A stretch of DNA of 8,595 nucleotides, from assembly GCA_934773085.1 (NCBI GenBank), contig CAKVMU010000060.1:1-8595 (forward strand). The letters are read 5' to 3'. The DNA is from an uncultured Candidatus Melainabacteria bacterium (GTDB lineage: Bacteria > Cyanobacteriota > Vampirovibrionia > Gastranaerophilales > Gastranaerophilaceae). Shown piece by piece: positions 1 to 6,866 of the stretch (position 1 is the first letter of the stretch; every line of letters starts with the position of its first letter). The position numbers and the translations under genes were made by a program. Below the pieces are notes generated by a model. It saw nothing but the letters and a program-made list of their open reading frames with translations. It searched no databases and was not told the origin of the DNA.

Positions 1-3000
1 GTATACAAAAATACTGATTATTTTAAGAACATCAAATATTTACTTGTAGATGATGCAGATGAAATGACTCCGGTTTGTTTTGAGTTCATAAAATATTTAA
101 AACCACAGCTTAAAGATTGGGTTGTATGTTTTGATTCATTGGGCTCAAGCCGTTGCGGTTATTTAAGTGCAGACACATCAATCGAATACAAATTAACCAA
201 ACTCTTTGGCGAAGAAGTACAAAATTATGACGAAAAAGAGGAATCATTCCAAGAAAAAAACGGCGAAGTCATATTTTCCAACGTTATTGAAAAAACACGA
301 AAAAGATTGCAAAATTTTACATTAATCTCACTGTCAAAACGAGCTGAGATTCTTGATTCTGCGATTTCAAAGATTGAAGAATTATTCAAACGGGGAGTAA
401 AACCTTCCGAAATTTCAGTCATTTCACCTCTTCAGGATGACATGCTCAAATTTACTCTCAAAGAAAACTTAAAAACTTGCTCACCGCTTTTCTTATCGGG
501 TAGTGAAAAACTAATTGATAACCCTTTTGTCAAAGCTAGCTTAAACATTCTAAAGCTTATGCACGGGATTGAAATTTCTGAAATGGATTTAAGAGTTATC
601 CTTTCGGATTATGTGGGAATTCCGCTTAAATATTGTCATAAAATACTTGAAACCTACAAACAAACCGGCATTCTGCCTTATCTGGAATTAGAATGCTACA
701 ACGATAAGTATCAAAATTTTTATAACTCTTTTGAAGAAATCAAAGATAAAAACATAAAACTTTCACAAAAAGTTTACGAAATGTTTTATAAAAATGTTAA
801 CTTTATCCAAGAGGACAAAATTAACAAGTTCAATTTCTTCATAAAAGAATTGCGTGACTTTGAAAACGTTTTGGGAGATAAAGTTGTAAAAGAACGTGTC
901 GGAGATATTATCAACCAAATAGAAAACTCTATCATTGCGGAAAACCCAAGCTCAACAATTGAAATTTCAGACGCAAATCTAATAGTAGCGACTCCGCAAA
1001 AAATTATTGATAACAAAATTGCAACAAAATACCAGTTTTGGCTTGATGTTTCACATTCCGATTGGGTTAAAACAGATACGGGGCCTTTGTACAATGCTTG
1101 GGTGTTTCAGGCAGACTGGTCAAAAGATGAATACACAATTGAAGATGATATTTTCTTATCCGCTCAAAAAACTGCACGAATTTTGAGAAAACTCCTTTTG
1201 CTTTCACAAGAGTACACATGGGCGTACTCAAGCTTGTTTGACCCAATGGGAGCAGAGAATTTAGGCGGAATTGAAGATTATTTGGTATCAGGAGAAGATT
1301 CCGTACTCGAAGAAAAACCCGTTTTAACAATCAAACCAAGAGATGACCAAAAGCCTGTTTTGGACTATGAAAAGGGTTCTATGGCAATATCAGCCGTTCC
1401 TGGAGCTGGAAAAACAACCATTTTGCTTGCATTAATTATGAAACTGATTAACAAAGGAATTAACCCACAAAATATATTCGTGCTCACTTATATGGATTCC
1501 GCTGCAAGAAATTTTCGTGAAAGAATTAAAAACATGTCACCGTCAAGTACGTTGCTACCGAATATAAGTACGATTCACGGGCTTGCCTTAAGAATTATCA
1601 AAGACAATTCCAACTACGAGCGACTCGGCTTGGCTTCCGATTTTGAGATTTGCGATGACACTCAGAGAATGCGTATAATTAAAAGCATTGAAGGCAAATA
1701 CACAAAAACTGAATTGGATGAATTTGACCGTGCAATATCTGTAATGAAGTTGCAAGAGGGAGATATTGACACACCTTCGAGCGACAAAAAAATTGAAAAA
1801 TTTAAAACATTCTACAGGCAATACAAAGCCAAGTTAGAAGAAGCAAATTTAATCGATTATGATGACATTTTGCTTTTCTCCGTAAAACTGTTGGAAAATA
1901 ATTCAGATATTTGTGAATATTATCAAAACATTTGTGAATATATTATTGAAGATGAAGCACAAGATTCATCCGCTATTCAACAACGCTTAATCGGACTTTT
2001 GAGTGGCAAGCACAAAAACTTAATCCGCTGCGGAGATATAAATCAGGCAATTACAACAACTTTTTCAAACGCAGATGTAGAAGGTTTTAGAAATTTCATT
2101 AAAACCGCAGATACTCTGGTCGAAATGAACCATTCTCAAAGATGCACGCAAAATGTTATGAATCTTGCAAACAAAACGGTTTTGTGGGGCGATAAACTGC
2201 TTCCAAATGCATTTTTCAAAAGCATGATGCAAGGAGTGGAAGGCAAAAATCCTGTAGTCAAAGATGCCGTTATGATGAAAATTTTTGACAAAGCACAAGA
2301 AGAAAAGAATTTCATTCTAAAAGAAATTAAAAACATTTTGACTTTCCGCAAAGATGCAACAATTGGAATCCTTTTGAGGAACAATTATCAAGTTGCTACT
2401 TGGACAACATTTATTAATGATGCCGGTCTGAAAAGCATTACCAGAAGCGAATCTCTCGGACAAAAAGGTGTTTTCAATACCATTTTTTCAATACTTAAAT
2501 TTTTGCAAACACCTTTTGACAATGAAGCAATGGCATCAGTCTACGAAACCCTTTCTGAACTAGGTTTTTACAAACCAAGATTACAGCTTGAAATCCGCAA
2601 TTCACAAAAACCGTTCATTGAAAAAAATGGGGATGATATTGAATCTCCAGATTTGGCGCAATTCCTGTGGGATATGCAATACTGGTTAAATTCTTCTTCC
2701 CTTCCACCGGAAGAGCTTGTTATCAGAATCGGACTTTTCTATTACACATCGGATATTGAAAAATCCAATGTCTACTTAATTGCAACCCTTGTCAGAAAAT
2801 TAAATACCACCAATAATTTTGACACAACCCTTGACCGACTGGAAGCTTTGTCCAAACGTCCGTCTCTGAGCGGATTTAAATTTTTCTCGGAAGAAGAAGA
2901 TTCCGATGCAGCAAAAGGAAAAGTTCAAATCATGACCCTGCATAAATCAAAAGGGGACGAATTTGAATACGTATTTATACCGGAGCTGACAGAAAAAGCA

Positions 3001-3252
3001 TTATCCATTGATGTTAGTAAAGCCTCAATAAAATCTTCTACAACATTTATGGAACAAGTTCGAGGATTCAGTCCTAAGTACAAAGTTAAGTCAGAAGCAG
3101 AACTAAAAGATTTTGCGGCTGAAGAATCATTACGACTTTTATATGTAGCAATCACACGTGCTCAAGAAAAATTGTTTATTACATCAGCGCTGAAAGCAAA
3201 AGCATTTGGACGTGAAACTTCGCAAGAGCCAAGTGTGTTTTTTGAAATTTAG
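1..3252 (+). CDS. UvrD/PcrA-type superfamily 1 DNA helicase, apparent tandem double core, 5'-truncated
   Basis: The frame is open from base 1, so the start lies upstream; 1083 residues are visible, numbered here from base 1. Residues 430-1083 form an ATP-dependent SF1A helicase core: Q-motif Gln450, Walker A GAGKTT with Lys471, motif Ia near Thr496, Walker B DEAQD at 651-655, motif III GDINQ at 678-682, motif V TLHKSKGDEFE (979 onward) and motif VI YVAITRAQ with arginine finger Arg1053. The first ~400 residues look like the rear part of a second, decayed UvrD core: a Walker B-like DDADE (17-21), a motif III-like stretch, a 2A-like stretch (ISVISPLQDD), and weak motif V and VI counterparts without an arginine finger. 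Such enzymes translocate 3'-5' on single-stranded DNA in repair or recombination. The helicase call is firm; the tandem reading is inference. The lost N-terminus could hold the first Walker A. AddB-like proteins also carry inactive helicase cores, but no nuclease motif is seen here. Confidence 0.88.
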   Translation, partial: VYKNTDYFKNIKYLLVDDADEMTPVCFEFIKYLKPQLKDWVVCFDSLGSSRCGYLSADTSIEYKLTKLFGEEVQNYDEKEESFQEKNGEVIFSNVIEKTRKRLQNFTLISLSKRAEILDSAISKIEELFKRGVKPSEISVISPLQDDMLKFTLKENLKTCSPLFLSGSEKLIDNPFVKASLNILKLMHGIEISEMDLRVILSDYVGIPLKYCHKILETYKQTGILPYLELECYNDKYQNFYNSFEEIKDKNIKLSQKVYEMFYKNVNFIQEDKINKFNFFIKELRDFENVLGDKVVKERVGDIINQIENSIIAENPSSTIEISDANLIVATPQKIIDNKIATKYQFWLDVSHSDWVKTDTGPLYNAWVFQADWSKDEYTIEDDIFLSAQKTARILRKLLLLSQEYTWAYSSLFDPMGAENLGGIEDYLVSGEDSVLEEKPVLTIKPRDDQKPVLDYEKGSMAISAVPGAGKTTILLALIMKLINKGINPQNIFVLTYMDSAARNFRERIKNMSPSSTLLPNISTIHGLALRIIKDNSNYERLGLASDFEICDDTQRMRIIKSIEGKYTKTELDEFDRAISVMKLQEGDIDTPSSDKKIEKFKTFYRQYKAKLEEANLIDYDDILLFSVKLLENNSDICEYYQNICEYIIEDEAQDSSAIQQRLIGLLSGKHKNLIRCGDINQAITTTFSNADVEGFRNFIKTADTLVEMNHSQRCTQNVMNLANKTVLWGDKLLPNAFFKSMMQGVEGKNPVVKDAVMMKIFDKAQEEKNFILKEIKNILTFRKDATIGILLRNNYQVATWTTFINDAGLKSITRSESLGQKGVFNTIFSILKFLQTPFDNEAMASVYETLSELGFYKPRLQLEIRNSQKPFIEKNGDDIESPDLAQFLWDMQYWLNSSSLPPEELVIRIGLFYYTSDIEKSNVYLIATLVRKLNTTNNFDTTLDRLEALSKRPSLSGFKFFSEEEDSDAAKGKVQIMTLHKSKGDEFEYVFIPELTEKALSIDVSKASIKSSTTFMEQVRGFSPKYKVKSEAELKDFAAEESLRLLYVAITRAQEKLFITSALKAKAFGRETSQEPSVFFEI

Positions 3253-3289
3253 AAATAATTGCTATTAGTGCGCACCCTACCAACTAAAA

Positions 3290-3331
3290 CCCTCTCCCGC
3301 CACTTCGTGCCACCCTCTCCGTAGGAGAGGG
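3290..3331. repeat. GC-rich hairpin repeat downstream of the helicase gene
   Basis: CCCTCTCC (3313-3320) and GGAGAGGG (3324-3331) form a perfect 8-bp stem with a GTA loop. A second CCCTCTCC at 3290-3297 could compete for the same right arm, enclosing a small CAC-TTC-GTG hairpin. It lies about 40 bases after the helicase stop codon. No T-run follows on the plus strand, so a rho-independent terminator is doubtful. It looks like a dispersed palindromic (REP-like) repeat, unusually GC-rich for this AT-rich window. The rest of 3253-3350 shows nothing else recognisable. Confidence 0.5.
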
Positions 3332-3353
3332 AATAATGAACCCTTCAACTCTT

Positions 3354-3481
3354 CAACTAAAATACGCCAAGCTTGTAATCTCGACCAATCAGTCGTATAT
3401 ATTTACCCCTACATTTACCCCTTCCAACTAAAAAACGTCAAGCCGGTAGCACCGACAAACCAGCCCAATATATTTACCCCT
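3354..3481. repeat. two diverged direct copies of a 57-bp repeat
   Basis: Copy A (3354-3410) and copy B (3425-3481) align without gaps and agree at 44 of 57 positions by eye. Both begin CAACTAAAA and end ATATATTTACCCCT. The 14 bases between them contain a further ATTTACCCCT (3413-3422), and the same 10-mer recurs at 4278-4287 inside another repeat. The stretch lies between the helicase gene and the nrdG promoter. No coding role is evident. It may be a decayed tandem duplication or the ends of a dispersed repeat family. Confidence 0.6.
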
Positions 3482-3514
3482 TTACCCCCCCTCTCTTAAT
3501 ATTTGTATACATCA

Positions 3515-3562
3515 TGGACAAACATTTTATTGATTGTAAAATAGATATATAGTGGGGAGAGG
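3515..3562 (+). promoter_or_regulatory. predicted promoter and ribosome binding site of nrdG
   Basis: TGGACA (3515-3520) matches the -35 consensus at five of six positions. It is followed after 16 bases by TAAAAT (3537-3542), five of six to the -10 consensus. Transcription would start near 3549, leaving a very short leader. A purine-rich Shine-Dalgarno stretch, GGGGAGAGG at 3554-3562, precedes the ATG at 3566. I see no clear NrdR-box pair, but could not search systematically. Confidence 0.5.
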
Positions 3563-3565
3563 AAA

Positions 3566-4057
3566 ATGAATTATCACAATATTACAAAAGACGATATGTT
3601 AAATGGCGATGGATTAAGAGTTGTTTTATGGGTTGCAGGATGTACGCATCACTGCCATAACTGTCAAAACCCTATCACTTGGGATGTTACCGGAGGTGTA
3701 CCGTTTGATGAAGCTGCTGAAAAAGAATTATTCGAAGCACTTTCTAAACCTCATATATCAGGAATTACGTTCTCTGGCGGAGATCCTTTACACCCATTCA
3801 ACAGGGATGAAGTTTTCCGTCTTATAAAGAAAATCAGAAAAGAATTTCCGAAAAAAACAATTTGGCTATACACAGGTTTCTTGTGGGAAGAAATCAAAGA
3901 TATTCCGGACGTTGCAGATATTGATGTGGTTTGTGAAGGCAAGTTTGTTAATGAACTTTTGGATAACAAAAAACATTGGGTGGGCAGTTCTAACCAACGT
4001 GTTGTAGATGTTAAAAAATCTTTGGAATCAGGCGAAGTTGTTTTACACAACAGCTAA
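3566..4057 (+). CDS. nrdG: anaerobic ribonucleoside-triphosphate reductase activating protein (radical SAM)
   Basis: The 163-residue protein is of normal length for NrdG. The radical-SAM cluster motif is at Cys26, Cys30 and Cys33 (CTHHCHNC, CX3CX2C), which binds a 4Fe-4S cluster and S-adenosylmethionine. GGDPL at 71-75 is the SAM amino-group motif, WLYTGF follows at 100-105, and the family's closing GSSNQRVVDV is at 140-149. NrdG uses the 5'-deoxyadenosyl radical to place a glycyl radical on NrdD, which then makes deoxynucleotides from ribonucleotides without oxygen, in the cytoplasm. The start is supported by a strong Shine-Dalgarno and by NrdG-like N-terminal sequence directly after it. nrdD is often adjacent to nrdG but is absent from this window. 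The gene appears to be transcribed alone from its own promoter, with structured repeat copy 1 beginning 25 bases past the stop. Confidence 0.93.
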   Translation: MNYHNITKDDMLNGDGLRVVLWVAGCTHHCHNCQNPITWDVTGGVPFDEAAEKELFEALSKPHISGITFSGGDPLHPFNRDEVFRLIKKIRKEFPKKTIWLYTGFLWEEIKDIPDVADIDVVCEGKFVNELLDNKKHWVGSSNQRVVDVKKSLESGEVVLHNS

Positions 4058-4082
4058 TACGCTAGGTCAATCTCTTAGCTCG

Positions 4083-4314
4083 CTATTGCAGCAAGCTGCA
4101 CGCTCGCTGGGGTATCACCTCGAAAGTCCGTCCATAACGGAGTGAGTAATCAATGTTAATGAGCCGACAACAGAGCAGGTGCTGTTTGAACGTAGTGAGT
4201 TCACCTGCTTGGGGCGAATTTTACAATTGATTAACGAACGCAGTTCCGGATGGAGAGTTTCTTTGCGCCACATCTTCATTTACCCCTCTTTGCAGTCAAA
4301 GAAATGTGGCTATA
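4083..4314 (+). repeat. structured intergenic repeat element, copy 1 (possible ncRNA or MITE)
   Basis: Bases 4121-4271 match 6896-7046 at 138 of 151 positions with no gaps. Nested inverted repeats are visible: GAAA/TTTC (4122-4125/4258-4261), TCCGTCC/GGATGGA (4127-4133/4248-4254, one G-U), TAATCAAT/ATTGATTA (4147-4154/4226-4233) and AGCAGGTG/CACCTGCT (4174-4181/4202-4209). A small GAAC-GCA-GTTC hairpin sits at 4236-4246. A 5' hairpin, TGCAG/CTGCA, lies at 4087-4100. A tail stem, GCCACAT/ATGTGGC (4267-4273/4304-4310), is interrupted by about 12 bases absent from copy 2. No open reading frame is conserved. It lies just downstream of nrdG and upstream of the ligase promoter. Within this 407-base gap, 4315-4400 is A-rich and shows nothing else certain. 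Strand is assigned from G-U pairing and is tentative. Confidence 0.8.
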
Positions 4315-4401
4315 CGTATTAAAACTTACCTCGCAAATAAGAAGAAAGAAAATGACGAATGAAAAAAGTTTCAGTTTTTAAGAAAATAAAAACGGAGTTT
4401 A

Positions 4402-4460
4402 TTTACTTATCAGTGATATTCTGGTATAATGCTGTACATATCGGAGTTTTGATTAGGAGG
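4402..4460 (+). promoter_or_regulatory. predicted sigma-70 promoter and ribosome binding site of the ligase-udg operon
   Basis: A consensus TATAAT (4425-4430) is preceded by TG one base upstream (4422-4423), giving an extended -10. The -35 is TTTACT at 4402-4407 (four of six) with the ideal 17-base spacer. An A-rich stretch at 4380-4392 just upstream could act as an UP element. Transcription would start near 4437. A full AGGAGG at 4455-4460 lies four bases before the ATG at 4465. This is the best promoter in the window. Confidence 0.75.
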
Positions 4461-4464
4461 AAGT

Positions 4465-6141
4465 ATGCAAGACAGGCAGAGTAATGTTCTTTCGTTATTG
4501 GAAGATAAAACAAACGATTACGCACGTAAGACAGCGTTAGGAATAAAAACAAGTTTTGGATGGAAAGAACTTACATTTGACGGTTTAGGCTTGATGTCCA
4601 GAAGATTGGCATCATACCTTATTAATGATTTGGGAATCCAAAAAGGTGAAAAATTAGCAATTTTGTCCGAATCAAAACCGGAATTTGGAGTATGCGTATT
4701 CGCATCAGTTCTTGCCGGAACAATTACTGTACCTTTGGATATAAAATTAACAAAATACGAACTCATTTCAATTCTTTCTGATTGCTTGCCAACAGTAATG
4801 CTCGTTTCTCAGAACTACATTGAAAAAGCACGTGAAATCCAAAAAGAAGTTCCTTCAATTAAACATCTCATTGTTATGGATGAACGTCCGGAAACTGATG
4901 GTTTACAGAGCCTTTACACAATTCCTGCGAATTATTCATGCAAATGGAGACATCGTGCAAGAAACTCTAGAATGTTTATCATTTACACATCCGGAACAAC
5001 CGGTGCTCCTAAGGGGGTTGAAACAACATTCGGAAACATCTTGTCACAAATCAAAGATATGAAGGTTGTTCTGGATCCGGTTTTGCCTAAAAAAGGTGAT
5101 TTTAGAGTGCTTTCGATTCTTCCGATGAACCACTTGTTTGAAATGACAGTCGGTTTTTCAACATTCTTGAACATGGGTGTTTCTGTATATTACACTCAGA
5201 GCTTAAAACCGAAAGATACTTTAAATATAATCAGAGACAGAAAAATTAATGCAATGGTGTTAGTTCCTGCATTTCTAAAATTGCTCAAAACAGCTTTGGA
5301 AGCAGAAATCAAAAACTCTACACCTTTCTATCAAAAAACCTTTCCGATTAAGTACCATTTAGCAAAATTCCTTCCTTACAGATGGATTAAAAAGCTTATG
5401 TTCAAAAGACTCCACGATTGCTTCGGCGGAACATTCAAATGGTGTATCTCAGGTGGCGCACCTTTGGACATAGAAGTTGCAAAATTTTTCCGCAGAATCG
5501 GTATTGAAGTATACCAAGGTTACGGTTTAACAGAAACCAGCCCTGTTGCAACAATCTCTTTTGATAAAAACCGTGACATTCGCTCCGTCGGCAAATTGTT
5601 ACCGTCTTTTGAAGCAAAAATTGATAAAGAAACAGGCGAATTGTTACTTAAAGGTCCTGCTGTAATGAGAGGATACCACCATCAACCTGAACTTACAGCC
5701 TCTGTAATTGACGAAGACGGTTGGTTCCATACAGGCGATATCGCTAAAATCGACGAAAAAGGTCAAGTTTACATTACCGGCAGAATCAAGAACATGATTG
5801 TTTTATCAGGCGGTAAGAAAGTATTCCCTGAAGAAGTTGAAGCTGTTCTTGAAACAAGTGATTTGTTTGCAGAACTTTGCGTATTCGGAACTTCACGTGA
5901 AGGCGGTGCTAAAGACGGTACCGAAGATATAGCAGTGGTTGTTGTTCCAAAAGACGAACTTAAAGAAAAATATAACGACGAAGAGCTTACGAAAATTGTG
6001 AGAGACGAAGTAAAAAAACGCTCACAAAGATTAGCTCCATACAAACGTCCGATTAATATTACCGTTCTTAGAGATGCTCTTCCAAGAACTGCAACAAGAA
6101 AGATTCAGAGAAAGAAAGTTAAAGAATTAATCGAGGCATAA
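4465..6141 (+). CDS. AMP-forming long-chain acyl-CoA (or acyl-ACP) synthetase
   Basis: This 558-residue adenylate-forming enzyme carries the ANL superfamily core motifs in order: P-loop YTSGTTGAPKG (174-184), YGLTETSP (353-360), WFHTGD with Asp425 (420-425), hinge GRIKN (439-443) followed by SGGKKVFPEEVE, and the C-terminal TATRKIQR with the likely catalytic Lys546. It activates a carboxylic acid, probably a fatty acid, as acyl-AMP and transfers it to a thiol. No signal peptide is seen, so it is cytoplasmic or membrane-peripheral. Length and the RKIQR ending fit the long-chain fatty acid ligase group. The acceptor, CoA or acyl carrier protein, cannot be read from sequence; the acyl-ACP option is of interest because acpP lies 2.3 kb away. 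It is the first gene of an operon, and its TAA stop abuts the ATG of udg. The start is fixed by AGGAGG four bases upstream. Confidence 0.88.
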   Translation: MQDRQSNVLSLLEDKTNDYARKTALGIKTSFGWKELTFDGLGLMSRRLASYLINDLGIQKGEKLAILSESKPEFGVCVFASVLAGTITVPLDIKLTKYELISILSDCLPTVMLVSQNYIEKAREIQKEVPSIKHLIVMDERPETDGLQSLYTIPANYSCKWRHRARNSRMFIIYTSGTTGAPKGVETTFGNILSQIKDMKVVLDPVLPKKGDFRVLSILPMNHLFEMTVGFSTFLNMGVSVYYTQSLKPKDTLNIIRDRKINAMVLVPAFLKLLKTALEAEIKNSTPFYQKTFPIKYHLAKFLPYRWIKKLMFKRLHDCFGGTFKWCISGGAPLDIEVAKFFRRIGIEVYQGYGLTETSPVATISFDKNRDIRSVGKLLPSFEAKIDKETGELLLKGPAVMRGYHHQPELTASVIDEDGWFHTGDIAKIDEKGQVYITGRIKNMIVLSGGKKVFPEEVEAVLETSDLFAELCVFGTSREGGAKDGTEDIAVVVVPKDELKEKYNDEELTKIVRDEVKKRSQRLAPYKRPINITVLRDALPRTATRKIQRKKVKELIEA

Positions 6142-6741
6142 ATGTACGAAGAACTGGAAGCTGTACGCAACAAGTGTTTGTCATGCGAAAAATGCTTGCT
6201 CTGCAAAACACGTACAAATCTTGTCTTCTCAGACGGCATTCCAAACCCTAAACTGATGCTAATTGGCGAGGCTCCGGGATATAATGAAGATATGCAGGGC
6301 AAACCTTTTGTAGGTAAAGCAGGTCAGCTTTTGGACAGAATTTTTGCATCTGTTGGGCTTTCAAGAAAAGAACACATTTATATTTGTAACACGATTAAAT
6401 GTCGTCCGCCTGAAAACAGAAACCCGCTACCCGAAGAAAAAGAAGCTTGCTGGGAGTATTTGGAAGCACAACTTAATATCATTCAACCCAAACTAATTCT
6501 GCTCTGCGGCAATGTTGCAGTACAGTCAATCTTAGGAAATGTTGGCGGAATCACAAGGATTCGTGGACGTTGGTTTGAACCAGAGAAAGCAATTGTTAAT
6601 GTACACGGTGCAAAAATGATGCCAATTTTTCATCCTTCTTATCTTCTGAGAAACGATTCCAGAGAAAAAGGAAGCCCAAAATGGCTGATGTGGCAGGATA
6701 TTCAGGAAATTAAAAGAGAATATGATGCTCTGGGTGATTAA
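6142..6741 (+). CDS. uracil-DNA glycosylase, family 4 (iron-sulfur)
   Basis: This 199-residue protein removes uracil from DNA, starting base excision repair after cytosine deamination or dUMP incorporation. The family-4 active-site motif GEAPGYNED is at residues 42-50, and the second motif HPSYLLR, with His164, is at 164-170. Four cysteines match the 4Fe-4S ligand spacing of thermophile-type family 4 enzymes: Cys18-X2-Cys21 near the N-terminus, then Cys87-X15-Cys103 in the segment starting CRPPENRNP. Two further cysteines (Cys12, Cys15) give an alternative first pair. The ATG directly follows the ligase TAA with no gap, and GAGG (6133-6136) inside the ligase coding end is its ribosome binding site, so translation is probably coupled. 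No phage genes are nearby, so a chromosomal repair role is likely. Confidence 0.92.
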   Translation: MYEELEAVRNKCLSCEKCLLCKTRTNLVFSDGIPNPKLMLIGEAPGYNEDMQGKPFVGKAGQLLDRIFASVGLSRKEHIYICNTIKCRPPENRNPLPEEKEACWEYLEAQLNIIQPKLILLCGNVAVQSILGNVGGITRIRGRWFEPEKAIVNVHGAKMMPIFHPSYLLRNDSREKGSPKWLMWQDIQEIKREYDALGD

Positions 6742-6790
6742 GCTTTACCCTTTCAGGAGCCAGCTGGTTTGGAGAGATATTTTAGTAAGA

Positions 6791-6820
6791 TGCTGAAACA
6801 AGTTTAGCATGACATTTTTT
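6791..6820 (+). terminator. weak rho-independent terminator candidate after udg
   Basis: TGCT-G-AAA (6791-6798) can pair with TTT-AGCA (6803-6809) around a CAAG loop with one bulged G. Six T residues follow at 6815-6820 after a five-base gap. It lies 50 bases past the udg stop. The stem is short and AT-rich and the T-run is displaced, so termination may be partial, leaving transcripts that run into repeat copy 2. Confidence 0.35.
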
Positions 6821-6824
6821 GTGT

Positions 6825-6847
6825 TGGGAACCACTTCGTTTTTCCCA
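6825..6847. repeat. small palindrome with CACTTCGT loop
   Basis: TGGGAA (6825-6830) and TTCCCA (6842-6847) form a 6-bp stem whose loop contains CCACTTCGTT. The same CCACTTCGT string occurs at 3300-3308 within the other hairpin repeat. Flanking GTGT and CCCTACA resemble the GTTGGG...CCCAACCTAC palindromes common between cyanobacterial genes, a likeness recalled rather than tested. It is probably a dispersed palindromic repeat. Confidence 0.35.
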
Positions 6848-6866
6848 CCCTACATACTACATGTTT

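Noticed and set aside
786..1094. 102-codon minus-strand open frame inside the helicase gene
   Set aside because: It is a shadow of the helicase frame, with composition that follows from antisense reading.
3253..3565. CRISPR-like array suggested by regularly spaced repeats
   Set aside because: There are only two diverged 57-bp copies 14 bases apart, with no set of uniform spacers and no cas genes in the window.
4052..4080. AGCTAA/TTAGCT inverted repeat over the nrdG stop as a terminator
   Set aside because: It is a six-base stem with a 17-base loop and no following T-run.
4121..4314. tRNA, riboswitch or group II intron at the structured repeat
   Set aside because: No cloverleaf, anticodon arm or intron domain V pattern is visible, and placement 3' of genes in two copies argues against a riboswitch.
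4352..4381. Nine-codon open frame (MTNEKSFSF) upstream of the ligase promoter
   Set aside because: It lies before the predicted promoter, no promoter of its own is evident, and its length is expected by chance.
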